Below are positions 1 through 11,000 of a stretch of 11,389 bases of DNA, one piece after another. A model generated the notes under the pieces. The model saw nothing but the letters and a program-made list of their open reading frames with translations. It was not told the DNA's origin and ran no database searches. Position 1 is the first letter of the stretch, and each line of letters starts with the position of its first letter. A program made the position numbers and the translations under genes. Origin of the DNA: Spirogloea muscicola (lineage: Eukaryota; Streptophyta; Zygnematophyceae; Spirogloeales; Spirogloeaceae). The DNA lies in the NCBI GenBank assembly GCA_009602725.1, contig WELB01000024.1, forward strand, positions 76,915-88,303, in the 5' to 3' direction.

Positions 1-186
1 GGCTTGCCAGCTGCATATCTGTCGCTCTTGCGACGTCGAGTTTCGGCCTGTTTGCAGCGTGCTCAGGCTAGTGCCTTGCACCAGAAAGCTGGGCGAGCTC
101 TAGTAGGTGGCAGAAGGGCTCCGTTCCTGGCATCTAGTATTCATGCATCGAGTAGTGACCTTTATGTTTTGACCCGTGGTTATTGA
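1..186 (+). other. Open frame running off the left edge, possible partial exon
   Basis: Frame 1 is open from the left edge to a TGA at 184-186, 61 codons, with no ATG inside. The translation is rich in Arg, Ala, Ser and Leu and poor in acidic residues (LRRRVSACLQRAQASALHQK), the composition of an organellar targeting peptide, but this is weak. It could be the last coding piece of a plus-strand gene converging on BRM, a first exon whose donor I cannot place, or chance. I do not recognise it. Confidence 0.15.
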
Positions 187-385
187 GCGGGTCAATCTGC
201 TGTAGGTTATGTAGATCTTTAGATGTGCTTGCCTTTGTACCTGGCCATTTGGCCTACATTTCTTTCTAATACACGGTCTCGTTCTTTCCTGCCGCTACTT
301 CTCCGACTTCGGCTGCTGACTAGGGATTCCTGAGCAATCACCCCCAATGTTTCAAGTCTTTTGGACTTTGTTCAATCATTTTTGA

Positions 386-424
386 GCTGGCTTTTCACAG
401 ATTCTCGGGGCTGGCCTCTCACAG
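386..424. repeat. Two near-identical 15-base direct repeats
   Basis: gctggcttttcacag (386-400) and gctggcctctcacag (410-424) differ at two positions and start 24 bases apart. The exact reverse complement of the first copy occurs at 2505-2519. The function is unknown; it may be a local duplication in a pyrimidine-rich stretch. Confidence 0.45.
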
Positions 425-1037
425 CCACCGCCGTCTCCTGGAAGCGTCCTTCTCTCCTGTCACTGCCCTCGCCCCTGCTTAGAAGCTGCTTCTTCTCGTC
501 GCCTCAAACTCTCAAATTTAGTCATTGAAAGCTCAGAGAAGTCGGTCTCCTTTGCAACTAGGAGCTGATTTGTCAAGAAGTGTACATGTACCCGATATGA
601 TTTCAGCTGCCCCTCATACTGTCACCATTTCAGATCAGCTCTGCAATCATACACTCTGCTCGACTGTGACGTAACTCACCATGCTTCAGCTCACAGTGGA
701 GCGTATGCAGGTAGCAGAGCAAGGTATCAAGAATCCAAAGGTACGCCACATGGCCTGCTCACTGCTAGGGCCAGCTATACGCGAGTGTCGTTGGCCACTC
801 GATGCTTGGTGTACATTACTCTCTCAGGGTCTCCTGCACTAAACCAGCAAAAAAAAACACCATGTCAGGTCGTCAGATGGTGCTCACCAGATCTGACACG
901 CCAATAGCGGACAAGGGTATCTGCTGTACAGGAGGCCGGCCAAGCAATCTTAGCAGGTTTGCCGCCGCACATGCTTGGGGCAGAGCCTGGGACTAGGTAT
1001 GTGAGGCAGAGTGCCAGTACAGGTAGAGGAGAATTCC

Positions 1038-1071
1038 CGTATGTTAGTAACATACGAAGGCCAAAATGGCC
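1038..1071. repeat. Two adjacent perfect inverted repeats
   Basis: The first is cgtatgtt-agt-aacatacg at 1038-1056 (8-base arms, 3-base loop). Three bases later comes ggcca-aaa-tggcc at 1059-1071 (5-base arms, 3-base loop). Both could fold as hairpins on either strand. The position is in non-coding flank, about 2.2 kb downstream of the BRM stop. The role is unknown. Confidence 0.6.
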
Positions 1072-1514
1072 AAGAGGGGTCATTCTTGTAGTTAGTATAC
1101 AGAGTGCAGAGCGGTGGCCTTCCCAATTTGGCCTCTAACAGATGTACAGCAGGCCCACAGGCAGGGCAGGCGGCCGACAGCAAACCCCCATGAAAGCACA
1201 CTAGTACGATGGTGAGCATCATCACCAGCCATTCCTGTATTTTAATATATTCAGGAAATGACAAGCTGCACAGATTTGGCTCCAGGATCGCCTTTGCATC
1301 TCATAAAGCACACATTCACTTGTCGACACAGTTGCCATAGAGCGGCTAACTTTAGGTCATCGTAATCTACAACTGACAGCAACTTGAAAGCATGATCATC
1401 GAGGCCATCCCATTTTGCTGACTGGGGAGGCCATTTAGAAACTACACGTATAGAAACGACAGAGTTGGACAATGCCTCAGCTACGTACACTGTAGTTGAC
1501 CTCTTGCTTAGATA

Positions 1515-1528
1515 CCAATATATATTGG
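1515..1528. repeat. 14-base perfect palindrome
   Basis: The sequence ccaatatatattgg is its own reverse complement, with a TATATA core between CCAAT ends. It could be a protein-binding site or chance in AT-rich flank; no gene start is recognisable beside it. Confidence 0.5.
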
Positions 1529-1995
1529 CGCGTATGACTGCGATATGTGCGGGCAAAGTAAGTGGTGCGTCAAGCAGCAGTCAAGGCCCGCAGATATTGT
1601 TATACAACAAAAGCAAGCTCATCCAAAGGAGGTGAGGGCAATGAAAAATCAGCCTATGAAGTATAGACAAGGTCAGAAGGCGCCGGAAATCGCTAAATAC
1701 ACACAACTAAGCAAATACCACAAAAGCTGGTCACTCAGTAACACCTATTGAGCAGGCGCAAGGCTGTATAATGTCAACACAGCAAACTCGCTACCCTGCA
1801 TCAACTTGTGCCAAGTGTTTTACTAATCTGCTTAGGAGCTTCGAAACAGACGAGCAACACGAAGTCGGCCAGGGCGAGGGCCTTGGTCTGCTGGCCTATA
1901 TTTGTGATCAGCGGTCAGACAGTCCTTATATTAGCCACTTTGAAGCTGCTCTACATGGGTGAGTTGAAGAAGAAAGTGCATGTAGAGGAAGAGGA

Positions 1996-2010
1996 GCTGG
2001 CAAAGCCAGC
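1996..2010. repeat. Short hairpin gctggc-aaa-gccagc
   Basis: Six-base perfect arms surround a three-base loop in the flank downstream of BRM. It may fold in a transcript from either strand. No function is assigned. Confidence 0.5.
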
Positions 2011-2133
2011 CCAAAAAGGAATGGACAATGGAGTTGGCCTCACCGTCAGCTATTGACAGAATCTGGCAAAGAGATTTGTGCAAAGAGTCTTATTATCTGA
2101 ACGTAATTGCGCTGCTACTTGTCATTCGCCTGC

Positions 2134-2138
2134 TTACA
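2134..2138 (-). terminator. Candidate polyadenylation signal TGTAA for BRM
   Basis: Chlorophyte algae commonly use TGTAA as polyadenylation signal. Reading downstream of the BRM stop, this is the first TGTAA I find on the minus strand, which would imply a 3' UTR of about 1.1 kb. A pentamer is expected often by chance, and the signal could be another sequence, so this is a weak call. Confidence 0.2.
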
Positions 2139-3230
2139 CGAAACACAAACATGATCAGCAATCAAGGGTTCTCAAGTTGTCCCGAGTCGTACATCTGTCC
2201 TTCATGAATATTCACGCATGACATTCACAAAATCTTATTTTCAGTTTAGCTGGGGTAGTTAGCCCCCTGCGCACCTCAACATGAAGCAGCTGCATCCACC
2301 ACATTGCAGAAGAGCTACTTCTCTTCTCTTCCACCCCAATGTGCAGGTGTGCCTGACCATAGGGGATGATGCGCTGGACATATTACTTTCAGCCCCATGT
2401 CCTGCCCATGTGCTCCATACAAACGATGAAGGTCCGGTATATTGCTGCTTGTAACCTTCGGAGATATCAAAAAGAAGAAGTGGCTCTCCCAATAGGAGCA
2501 AGGGCTGTGAAAAGCCAGCCCGACAATGAATTGGCAAAGTGTCGAAGGGGCCACAATGACGGAGGGGCCTGAAGATGCTATATCCAAATGAGGTCCATAT
2601 TCATGCAGCAAATACTGAACGCTTTGAAGAGCGCAAGAAAGCGCATTGGGAGGGGGTAGTCATTAATCATCATGAGCTGAGGGAGGAGCATCTATCTTCA
2701 TCTGTTTCCCGAAAGCCAGTAGTTTCATACTCTTCTGGGAGTATCTGGGGTTCCAGCACCGCACTCAGTAACGCATATGATAAGAGAAGCTTGAGCATTT
2801 CATGCCTAGGCAGGAGGAATGTTGCCTCATGATTCCACATGGCACCCATGTAACAACCATGAGGACATCCTCTTCGGGTTCAGGCATTAGGGAGTTTCAA
2901 ATGTGAGTGAACGTGAGGCAAAATATTGCTGCAAGAGCTTGCTGTTCTTTTGTTACTTGGCAGCAGGACAAGTCAAGCGAACATGAAAGTCCTTAGCTTA
3001 AATTATCATACATGTGGCATGTTTGCGGGACTCAAGACATTGCTTCCATCGCATCTGCCCATGTCACTGCACCACATGCTAACTGCTGATTCGAGTGAAG
3101 AGCAGTGGGAGGGCCTGGAGGTGGTAACCACTTATTATTTCCATAACAACGTTGTAAAGAATGAATCGAAATTTTGTACAAGGTAGCGCACACGGCACCT
3201 TGGCAAGCTCTTGCAATGACAGAGGAGGCT

Positions 3231-5039
3231 TCAGGCTGGCCAGCCCTTGCGCTTTCCCAAGTCCGACCGGAACTTCTTGGCATTGATGGGGATGGCAGCT
3301 CCACCCTCACCGTCAGCGCCATCCATTAAAATGGGCTCTGCATCTGGGCGCAGCACATTCACCGCAACTCTGTCCCGCAAAGGCTGCAGAGACAGCTTCA
3401 GTTGGTTGCCAGCAATCGCCTCTCTAGCCTGCTGTGACGGCGGCGGCGGTGAGGAACGCCCATTAGCCAGCGGTGACGGAGAACCCTCGCGCTCCTTGTC
3501 CCGCCGAGCCCGCTTCTTCTTGTGCACATGAAAGTCCTGAGGATGTGCTGGTGCGAGCGGCACGCTGCCTCCGGCACTGCCATCCAAGGTGCTTTGGTCC
3601 TCCGGTTGCCGCTGCTGTAGAGGCAATGTTGTTGGCGAAAGTGGCTTCTCTTTCGTCAACCCCTTCACCACCACGCACCTCATCGCAAGCAACTCGCTGC
3701 CACCGTGCGCCGCCGCCCCACCATCTTCTTCTCTCTGCTGCTTGCCAGAAACTTGCTTTATCGACTGGTGGTGCCGATGGCTGCGCTTTCGCTTCTTGTT
3801 GCTGCTGTGGTGGAGCTGCCCGCTGTCGTTATCACCTCCACGGCAGCCAACTGCATCATCGCCCCTTCCACCATCATGCGAGCGAGTCATGTTGCTCCAG
3901 CCCTCCTCCGGGTCTCCGCCATCTCCTTCTGGAAGGGCACCTGGACTATCGGCAGCAACAGCAGGTGATAGCCAGTCGCCTGGCTCGCCATCGCGGCGGC
4001 GCCGCTCATCCTTGTGGCGGTGGCGGTGGTGATGCCTTCGCTTCTTCGTGACAGGTGAAATCGTCACCGGCGACAAGGCATCGCCTTCAGTCACGCCCTC
4101 GTTGTCCACCGGTGAGCTGTCGCCGTCCTGAGCCAGCCCGCCACAAGGCCACCTTGGCGACGAGTCACCGCCATCCTCTAGAACGGTCTCACCCTCGTCC
4201 TCGCAGATCTCCCCCTCCTCAAGGTCCTCCAGGGGGCCGCTGCCACTGCCAGCCCTGCAATTATCGTTGTCCAGCGGCGCTGCAATCGAAGCGGTGGAGA
4301 AGTGACACCGCTTCAGCTTCACCTTGACCTTCAGCGGCACCGACTCGGTGACGCCAGCCCACTTGTCAATGCTGCCCTCCCGGCTGCCGTTCTCCTCCCA
4401 GTCCAGGAGGCCCCCATGCTCATCGTCCTCCGCATCCGTTGCCGCCTTGCCGGGCAGCGGGCTGGGAGCAGGAGGATCGAGCGCTGTCGTCGGCGTCGAT
4501 CCGTTGGCGCCTCCCTCCTCTGCGTCGTCGTCCTCCTCATCCACTCCCAGGCCGCGCTGGTTGGCCGCCGCCGCCGCCTCCTCCTCCTCCTCCTGCTCGC
4601 CCTCCAGTGCGGCCGCCCGCCAGACGTCCTCCTCCTCGCCAAAGAGCTCCTCCTCCTCGTCCGCTTCGTCGCGCTGCGGCCGCACCTCCTCCTCTGCTTC
4701 CGCCTCTGCCTCCAGCTCCCCGGCCTCGCCCTCCATCTCCATGGGGTCTTCAGCAAGCTCCTCCCTCGACTCGCTCTCTTCTGCAACCGCCACACCGACG
4801 CTTGCGGATGCAGCCAGGTCCATGAGCTGCCGGTTGGACGTCCTGGCGCCCCGTCCCAGCGCCAGGCCGGCGATCGCGGCATTGTCCACCTGCAGCTCAG
4901 CGGGCGCAGCTTTACGGCGCAGCGAGACCTTGGAGGTCGTTGCTGCCGCGCGTGCGACTTCGGCAGGGCCGGCCCGCAGCCACCGCGGCACCTCCTTGAG
5001 GGTCAGCAGCCCCTCAGGCCACTCCCACTCCTCATCCAT
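3231..5039 (-). other. BRM: BRM exon 12: acidic/basic C-terminal tail and stop
   Basis: This exon has 602 codons plus [23 protein letters not shown] continues plant BRM directly after exon 11. An acidic stretch of Glu/Asp runs follows at about 4515-4751, then DLEEGEI at 4206-4226, a His/Arg-rich cluster ([18 protein letters not shown]), a second basic cluster ([11 protein letters not shown]), a third ([13 protein letters not shown]) and a C-terminal [14 protein letters not shown]. The three basic clusters are plausible nuclear-localisation signals. No bromodomain helices or AT-hook are visible. The reading frame is open throughout, and conserved pieces at both ends argue for a single exon, though a small in-frame intron cannot be excluded. 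Confidence 0.88.
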
Positions 5040-8000
5040 CTGAGAGCATTGGAGACGTAACACCGGTTAGCCTATTCGAATACGTGAACTCTTTGGTCAT
5101 ATACCAATCAGCTCAGACATCCTCCTCGTCAGGCAAGTGAGCGTGTGAAGATGCAAATGATGTAGTCCAGTCAACTTGGGTCAGTAGAGTAGCTTGAGAG
5201 GTGAGGCCTCGAGACATGCGGCAGACCTTGTCGAACAAGGCAACTTCGTCGGCGCCGCGCGCTATCATGCGGTTGAGGTCCGCGAAGCTGGGCACGTCAT
5301 GCTCCGCGTGCTGGTAGCGCTCCTCGTCGTGCAGCAGCGCCTCAAGCGTGAGCCGCCGCTCCTCCTGCGTCGTGCGCTGGTCAAACCGTCCCGCGTTGAT
5401 CACCTCGTCCGCCATGTCGATCTTGTGCTGCTGGATGTTGTTGCGCACCAGCGTCTCAATGGACCCCATGTACTTGTCCGCCCCATGCTTTGCTTCGCCC
5501 TCCCGCAGCCGCAGCACAGCCCCCTCCTCGTCCGCGTCGTCGACGTCCTCGTCCTCCTGGCCCCAGCCGCCATCACCAGCGGCCTGCTCCGCCGTTCTCC
5601 TCAGCAGCTCCTCCCTCCGCCGCTTCTTCTCGCGCTCCTCGCGCTCCCAGCCCTCCAGGCGGCCCTCCTTCTTGTCCCGCGGCCGCACCTCCAGCTGGTC
5701 ACGGGCTGCTGCCCGCTTGCTCAAGTGCACCTCCTTCAAGTACGACGGCTCCATCTCGACCACCGCCTCCAAGTACAGCACGCGGACCTGGACCACCATG
5801 TAACCCAGTTAGTACTAGCCAGTCAGAACCAAACGGCATGCATGCAAGCACAACCCAAGATTCCAGTGACAAAGGTGACCTGGCAGGTCTATCCTGGATC
5901 TCAATTACCACGTCATGATTTGAGCCCCACGCTCTAGGAACCAGATCCTACTTCCTTTTGACACCCTTGTCAATTTAACATCAGGGCTATCGTGTGAAAG
6001 GCCAACGAAGTGGGACACCTTACCTCACGCTTCTGGCCAATGCGGTGTGCGCGCGCAACCGCTTGCTCCTCGTTCTTTGGGTTTGGATCGGGGTCGTAGA
6101 TCACGACCGTATCAGCCGCCTGGAGATTGAGGCCCCGCCCTGCCGCACGGATGCTCAGCAGAAATATGAACACCGTGGATCCGGCCGCATTGAAGTCGTT
6201 GATAGCAACTTCCCGCGCGTCGAGTGATGTCGTGCCATCAATGCGCCGGTACTGGAAGCCGCGCCAGCGCAGGTACTCCTCCAGGATGTCCAGCAGGCGC
6301 GTCATGGTGGAGAAGAGCAGCACGCGGTGGCCCGTCGCGTGCAGCTTCACCAGCGCGCGGTCGAGGACGAAGAGCTTGCCGCAGCTCCGCACGACCTCGT
6401 CGTTGACGCTGGCGGCCCGCGGCGCGTAGCTCAGGTATGGGTGGTTGCACACCTTGCGGAGCTCCATGCACTTGTTCTGGAGCGGCGCAAACGCACGCGC
6501 GGCGCGCTTGCTGCCGCCCGCTGCAATGCGGCTGGCCTCGTCCGCCGGGTCGAGCCGTATGGTGTTTGTCGCCTTCACCCAGTCGTACACCGCCCCTTGG
6601 TATGCTGACATTCGGCACTTGACGACCACGGAAATCTGGCAGGACGAGCACCACCCCAAGGTATCACACAATGTGACATGCAGGCGCCCGGCGGAGATGA
6701 GGAGCTTAAGGAACTTATGCTCATAGGGAGCTGCTGTGTGAACCCCTGCGGCCACTCAAATGACGAGGTACAATACCTTCTGACCGTACAATTGTTCAAG
6801 TACGACTATGTCTAACGGCAATGGACTTACATCACTCCTGCCTAATTTAATTTTCCAGTCGAGGCACTGGCATACGCACCTTGGGTGGCAGCGAGCCTTC
6901 CACGTCCTCGACGCGGCGGCGCAGCATGAAGGGCTCCAAGATCTGGTGCAGCCGGTGGATCACGATCACCTTCTTTTCCGTCTCCAGCCAGTCATCCTCG
7001 TCGCCGCCCTCCCCAGCGCCCTCCTTGCCATGGATCGGCGTCGCAAACCAGTCGTGAAATGATCTGGAGTTGTCGAAGACCTCTGGCAGAAGCAGGTTCA
7101 AGAGGGACCACAGCTCTCCCAAGTCGTTCTGCAAAGGGGCCGCAACAAGGTCAGCCACACACTCCGATCCCTCCACTGCAGTCTCATGCTGCTGCATTGC
7201 AGAATCAGCCATTGCTTCATCCATCCTCCCTTAATGTCAGACTCAAACCTGCTCGTTGCAAATTCAGGCCATAGGATGTGCGTCAAAGATGTAAACAGTC
7301 ATGGTGAGAAAACGGTTGAGATTATTGTGGAAGTCTGGAGAGATAGTAGCACGCTGCTAAGAGAGAGTACTGCTCAAAACTGCCACTGCCCAAGGTGCAC
7401 ACCATTCGGATGCTTGCCCCTCATTGCAATACGAACTACAGAACGTGTTCGGTGGGGACCTGAAGGGGCGTGCCGGTGAGCAGGAGGCGGCGGATGCAGC
7501 GGAAGCGATCGAGATCGCGGGCGAGCCGCGAGTCGCGGTCCTTCATGCGCTGCGCCTCGTCGATGATGATGTACCGCCAATCTATTTTGCTCAGCTTCGT
7601 ACGGTCGCGCATGATAAACTCGTACGTCGTCACCAGCACGTTGAACTTGCCCATCAGGACCTCACGCGCAAATAACTGTGCGCGTTGCTCCTTGCTGCCC
7701 ACGTAGAAGATGCAGCTAACTGTCGGGAGCCACCGGAGCAGCTCGCTCTGCCACAGAAGAGCATCACGAAGACACTGCCCTATCAATGTGGTCTAATTGT
7801 TCAAATAAGAATTCAGAGTCACCAACCCTTTGCTACTCCGATAACGTTTCGTTAAGCAAAAGCGGCTTCAGATTGTCTGACTCTAAGCTCTTCTAAGTAC
7901 TACTATGAAGCTGATAAGGACAACAGGAGCAGTGGTTGTATTATACCTTCCAATTAACCATCACCGCATTGGGAACAATAATAAGGTGCGGCCCGTAATT

Positions 8001-11000
8001 TGCCTTGAACTCCATGAGGTAAGCCATGAGCGCCATCACCTGTATATCAACAAAATGTATTTATGGTCCTCCTACGGTAAGTACAGCAGGTGCGTCGCAG
8101 CTCACACACATGCTCAAGAGAGCTTGACACACTAAGTGGACAAAGGAAGATACAGACAGCTTGCCACAACAGCATACCAACCATCAAGTGACAGTGGCTG
8201 CAAGAAGTCCTAGGCATAGGGTGTCTGTCAGAAAATGTTCGCAACTATGTATGTACCTCAGAAGTACGACATCGCCTATACATCTCTCAGAAGTGCACTG
8301 GGGCTCAATACCTGGACAGTCTTGCCAAGGCCCATCTCATCGGCGAGGATGCCATTCAGACGGTTATTGTACAAGGATAGCATCCACTGCAAGCCCACCT
8401 GCAAGATACAAACATTTGCGCACACACCTCTGGCCACATCTTAAAATCAATCCATCACCAAATGTCCATAATACAACACAGCACAGTACGTGCAATAAGC
8501 ATGTGACACCTTCAACAAGGCGGGCAAGTGTCGCGCCTCCCACCAGCTGATAGTCCCGCAGGGTGCCGGCCTGGAGCATGGATGGCTGGCGCAGGATCTG
8601 CTCATTGATGGAGTGTGCCATGCTGTAGTACTTATTGTGGCCCTTTGTGCCCTTGTCAGGCTGAGCGTCACCGCCGGTGTGTGTCCTTGCAAAGTCCACA
8701 GCTGCCTGCCGTGCGGCCTCCGCCACCTCCTCGTCCGACATTCCCTGGAAACAGCGCCGTAGACCTCGACTTAGTTACCAGAGATAATACACCACTTACA
8801 TCAATTGGCTGAAAACCCAATTTTCTACAGGAATGCAGCAGCAGTTAGAGCGTACAAGCGGAGCAGCGAGCACCTGGGCACGGGCAGCCGAGGCTGCACT
8901 CAGAGCACACTCCTCTGCCTCCTGCTGGACCTTGACGGCGGATATCTTGGAGCCGAGCTTCTTCAGGTAGTCCTCAGTCTGCGTGAGGAACGAGCTGAGA
9001 ACCTCAAAGCGCTCCCGGGCACCTGATGGCATCGCCGTCTGCTGCTGCAGCAGCATCTCCCGGTACGTGTCCACGTCGTTGTTCTTGAGCGCCTCCATGC
9101 GCCGGAGGCGGTCCTCGTCCTTCTTCTTGGCCGCCTCGCGCAGCATCCGCTCGTGGTGCTTTGCTACGCCCTGCTTCGGAAGCAGCAGAAGAAGCACGTG
9201 AGCTCAATATCCTACATGAAAAGGAAGACATTTGAGAGAAGAGGCAGCTCCTGTGATAAACCACGACAAGTGCCAGAAAATTGGACCACTACACATCATG
9301 CCACAGTAAGCTGCAATGCTGCCAACACAAGCATGCCATGACCAGATGCAGGTCGATCTTCGAGCTCTACTGGATCCGTCAGATGTCAAGCCGCAAAAAG
9401 CAAGCCCGCTCTTGGCCGACCTTGTTGCGGACTTCTCGCATGTCGCCGGCGACGCGCAGCTGCTCGTAGAACTTCTTGCGCCAGGAGAGAACGGCTTTGC
9501 AGTGGCGCTCACGGGCCATCTTCTGGTTGAGCAGGTGCTGCTTTGCAATCTCGAGCCGCTGGCGGTCACCCCACCGGACGAACGTCCTGTACGCCCGCTC
9601 GCCCATCTTCGTCACCTCCAGCTGCTCCTCCTCCACCTCCTCCCGTATCTTTGCCTGCTTGAGGAGGCCAGGGCAGCCGTCAAGTCTAACACCAATCAGC
9701 TCCTCGGTGATGATCAGCTGACCGAGAGCTCAGCAAAGTACGTGTCAGGCAGAAGACACACAAGATCACTCTGATCATCACAATCTGCGCCAAGATTGGT
9801 CATCGCATAAATACTCGCCAGTAAATTAAAAGTATAATGTTACCTCAAAGCCTTACTGCAGAGACGCACCTGCATGTCCAGGAGACGCAGCATGCGCTGG
9901 TGCATGCGCAACAGCACCACCTGGCCCTCAGACAGGCCCCACAGCCGCGCCAACGCTGCACCCGACCGCCGGCGCGTCCGCGCCGCAGCTTCGGCACCCG
10001 TGCCGCCACCGGACCAGTCGGAGCCGCCTGCGCCCGCCGGCTCCCGCTGGTCCAGGAGAGTATCCAGGCCAGCCAGGGCTTCGACGCGTCGCCGCTCCAC
10101 GTGCCGGGTGGCTGCGTCGCGCAGGAGCTCACGGGCATCATATGCAAGCAGGACCGCGTCCGCGAGACCGCCGAGGCTCTTGCCCACCGCCGCAGCCTGA
10201 GCCCCGCTAGCGCCACTCCAGGAGCCGGACGTCACCCCCCCTGGCGCACACTCTGTTATCCACGACGGCTTGCGCTGCCCGCAGCTCTCGAACAGCGGCC
10301 CACTGTATCCGCAGGCAAGGTTTGGCATCATGGCCGCCGATGCCATTCCCACGGCAGGCGCAGCGGCGGCCTCTGCCGTCGCACCAGGCTCCTGCTTGGC
10401 CACCAGCGGTGCAATGGTCTTGCCCCCCGGTGGTGGCACAACAGTAGCCGCCGCTGCCGCCGCTGTCACCGCTGCTGCCGCCGGCAAACCAGCCGCTGCT
10501 GCGATTGGCGGAGGCGTCAAGGACCTGGTAGAAGCGACTGCCGTCGACGAGGCCATCCGGGCCTGCTCTGCGAGCGCCCCGTTGCCGCCGCCGCCAGTGA
10601 TGCTGTGCGAGGCAATGGCGGCCAAGCTGGCGGCATGGCGTGCCTCGCGCTCCGTGCGCTCTTGCGCCGCCCTGGCCTTGCGAAGCTCCCGCCGCTTGCG
10701 GTTCTTCTCCTCCTCCCGAGCCGCCTTTCGCTCTGCTGGAGTCCGTCCGTCGTACCCGAGTGGCCGTATAACAGGCGGCGGCGGCCGAACTGCCGCTGTG
10801 TTGCCGTGGCCGGCCGGGTAAACCGACGTGGGTGCCGCCTCACTTGCAATGGCAGCGCCGTCCTGCGTATGGCGCTTGACCGCTGCCTGTGGAGCACTCG
10901 GCTGAGAAGAGGCCGAACTCGCAGTAGGCTGCATGCAGGAGGGCGGCGCAGCAGCTCTCATAGCACTTCTGGGCGCGGCGGCTGCCGGAGCGCCTGTCGC

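Larger units (their letters stand above)
187..3230. other. No recognisable gene: BRM 3' UTR plus flanking DNA
   Basis: This stretch is AT-richer than the exons and similar in texture to the introns. The longest open frames are about 100 codons, lack family resemblance, and several lack an ATG. The part next to 3230 must contain the BRM 3' UTR, of unknown length. I checked by eye for tRNA B-box-like sequence and for exons continuing either flank and found none. It contains several short perfect inverted repeats (listed separately). Confidence 0.6.

Noticed and set aside
1-186. Left-edge frame as a mitochondrial enzyme N-terminus
   Set aside because: Only composition supports it; no downstream plus-strand exon with a recognisable catalytic motif follows in the next 3 kb.
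950-1264. Minus-strand open frame of 104 codons with a hydrophobic N-terminal stretch resembling a signal peptide
   Set aside because: It is isolated and unlike any family I know, and overlaps the hairpins at 1038-1071. Chance is the simpler explanation.
1251-1556. Minus-strand open frame of 101 codons with a fairly natural composition
   Set aside because: It starts at TTG, not ATG, has no recognisable family, and no exon could be joined to it with confidence.
386-2519. Exact 15-base inverted match between 386-400 and 2505-2519, considered as terminal inverted repeats of an element
   Set aside because: No target-site duplication, no longer homology and no coding capacity between them. By rough count such a match is uncommon but possible by chance in a window of this length.
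2981-3538. 13-base direct repeat acatgaaagtcct at 2981-2993 and 3526-3538
   Set aside because: About one such match is expected by chance in 11 kb, and the flanks do not match.
3473-4051. Plus-strand open frame of 192 codons
   Set aside because: Antisense shadow of exon 12, rich in Ser, Cys and His, with no recognisable domain.
4302-5060. Long plus-strand open frames (252, 239 and 128 codons) rich in Leu, Ser or Pro
   Set aside because: They lie antisense to exon 12 and their composition is the complement of its GAG/GCC-rich repeats. No family resemblance, while the minus strand reads as conserved BRM.
5227-9170. Several separate minus-strand frames that might look like a frameshifted pseudogene
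   Set aside because: Every break is bounded by GT-AG sites and removal restores gapless conserved SNF2 sequence, so these are introns, not damage. All catalytic motifs are intact.
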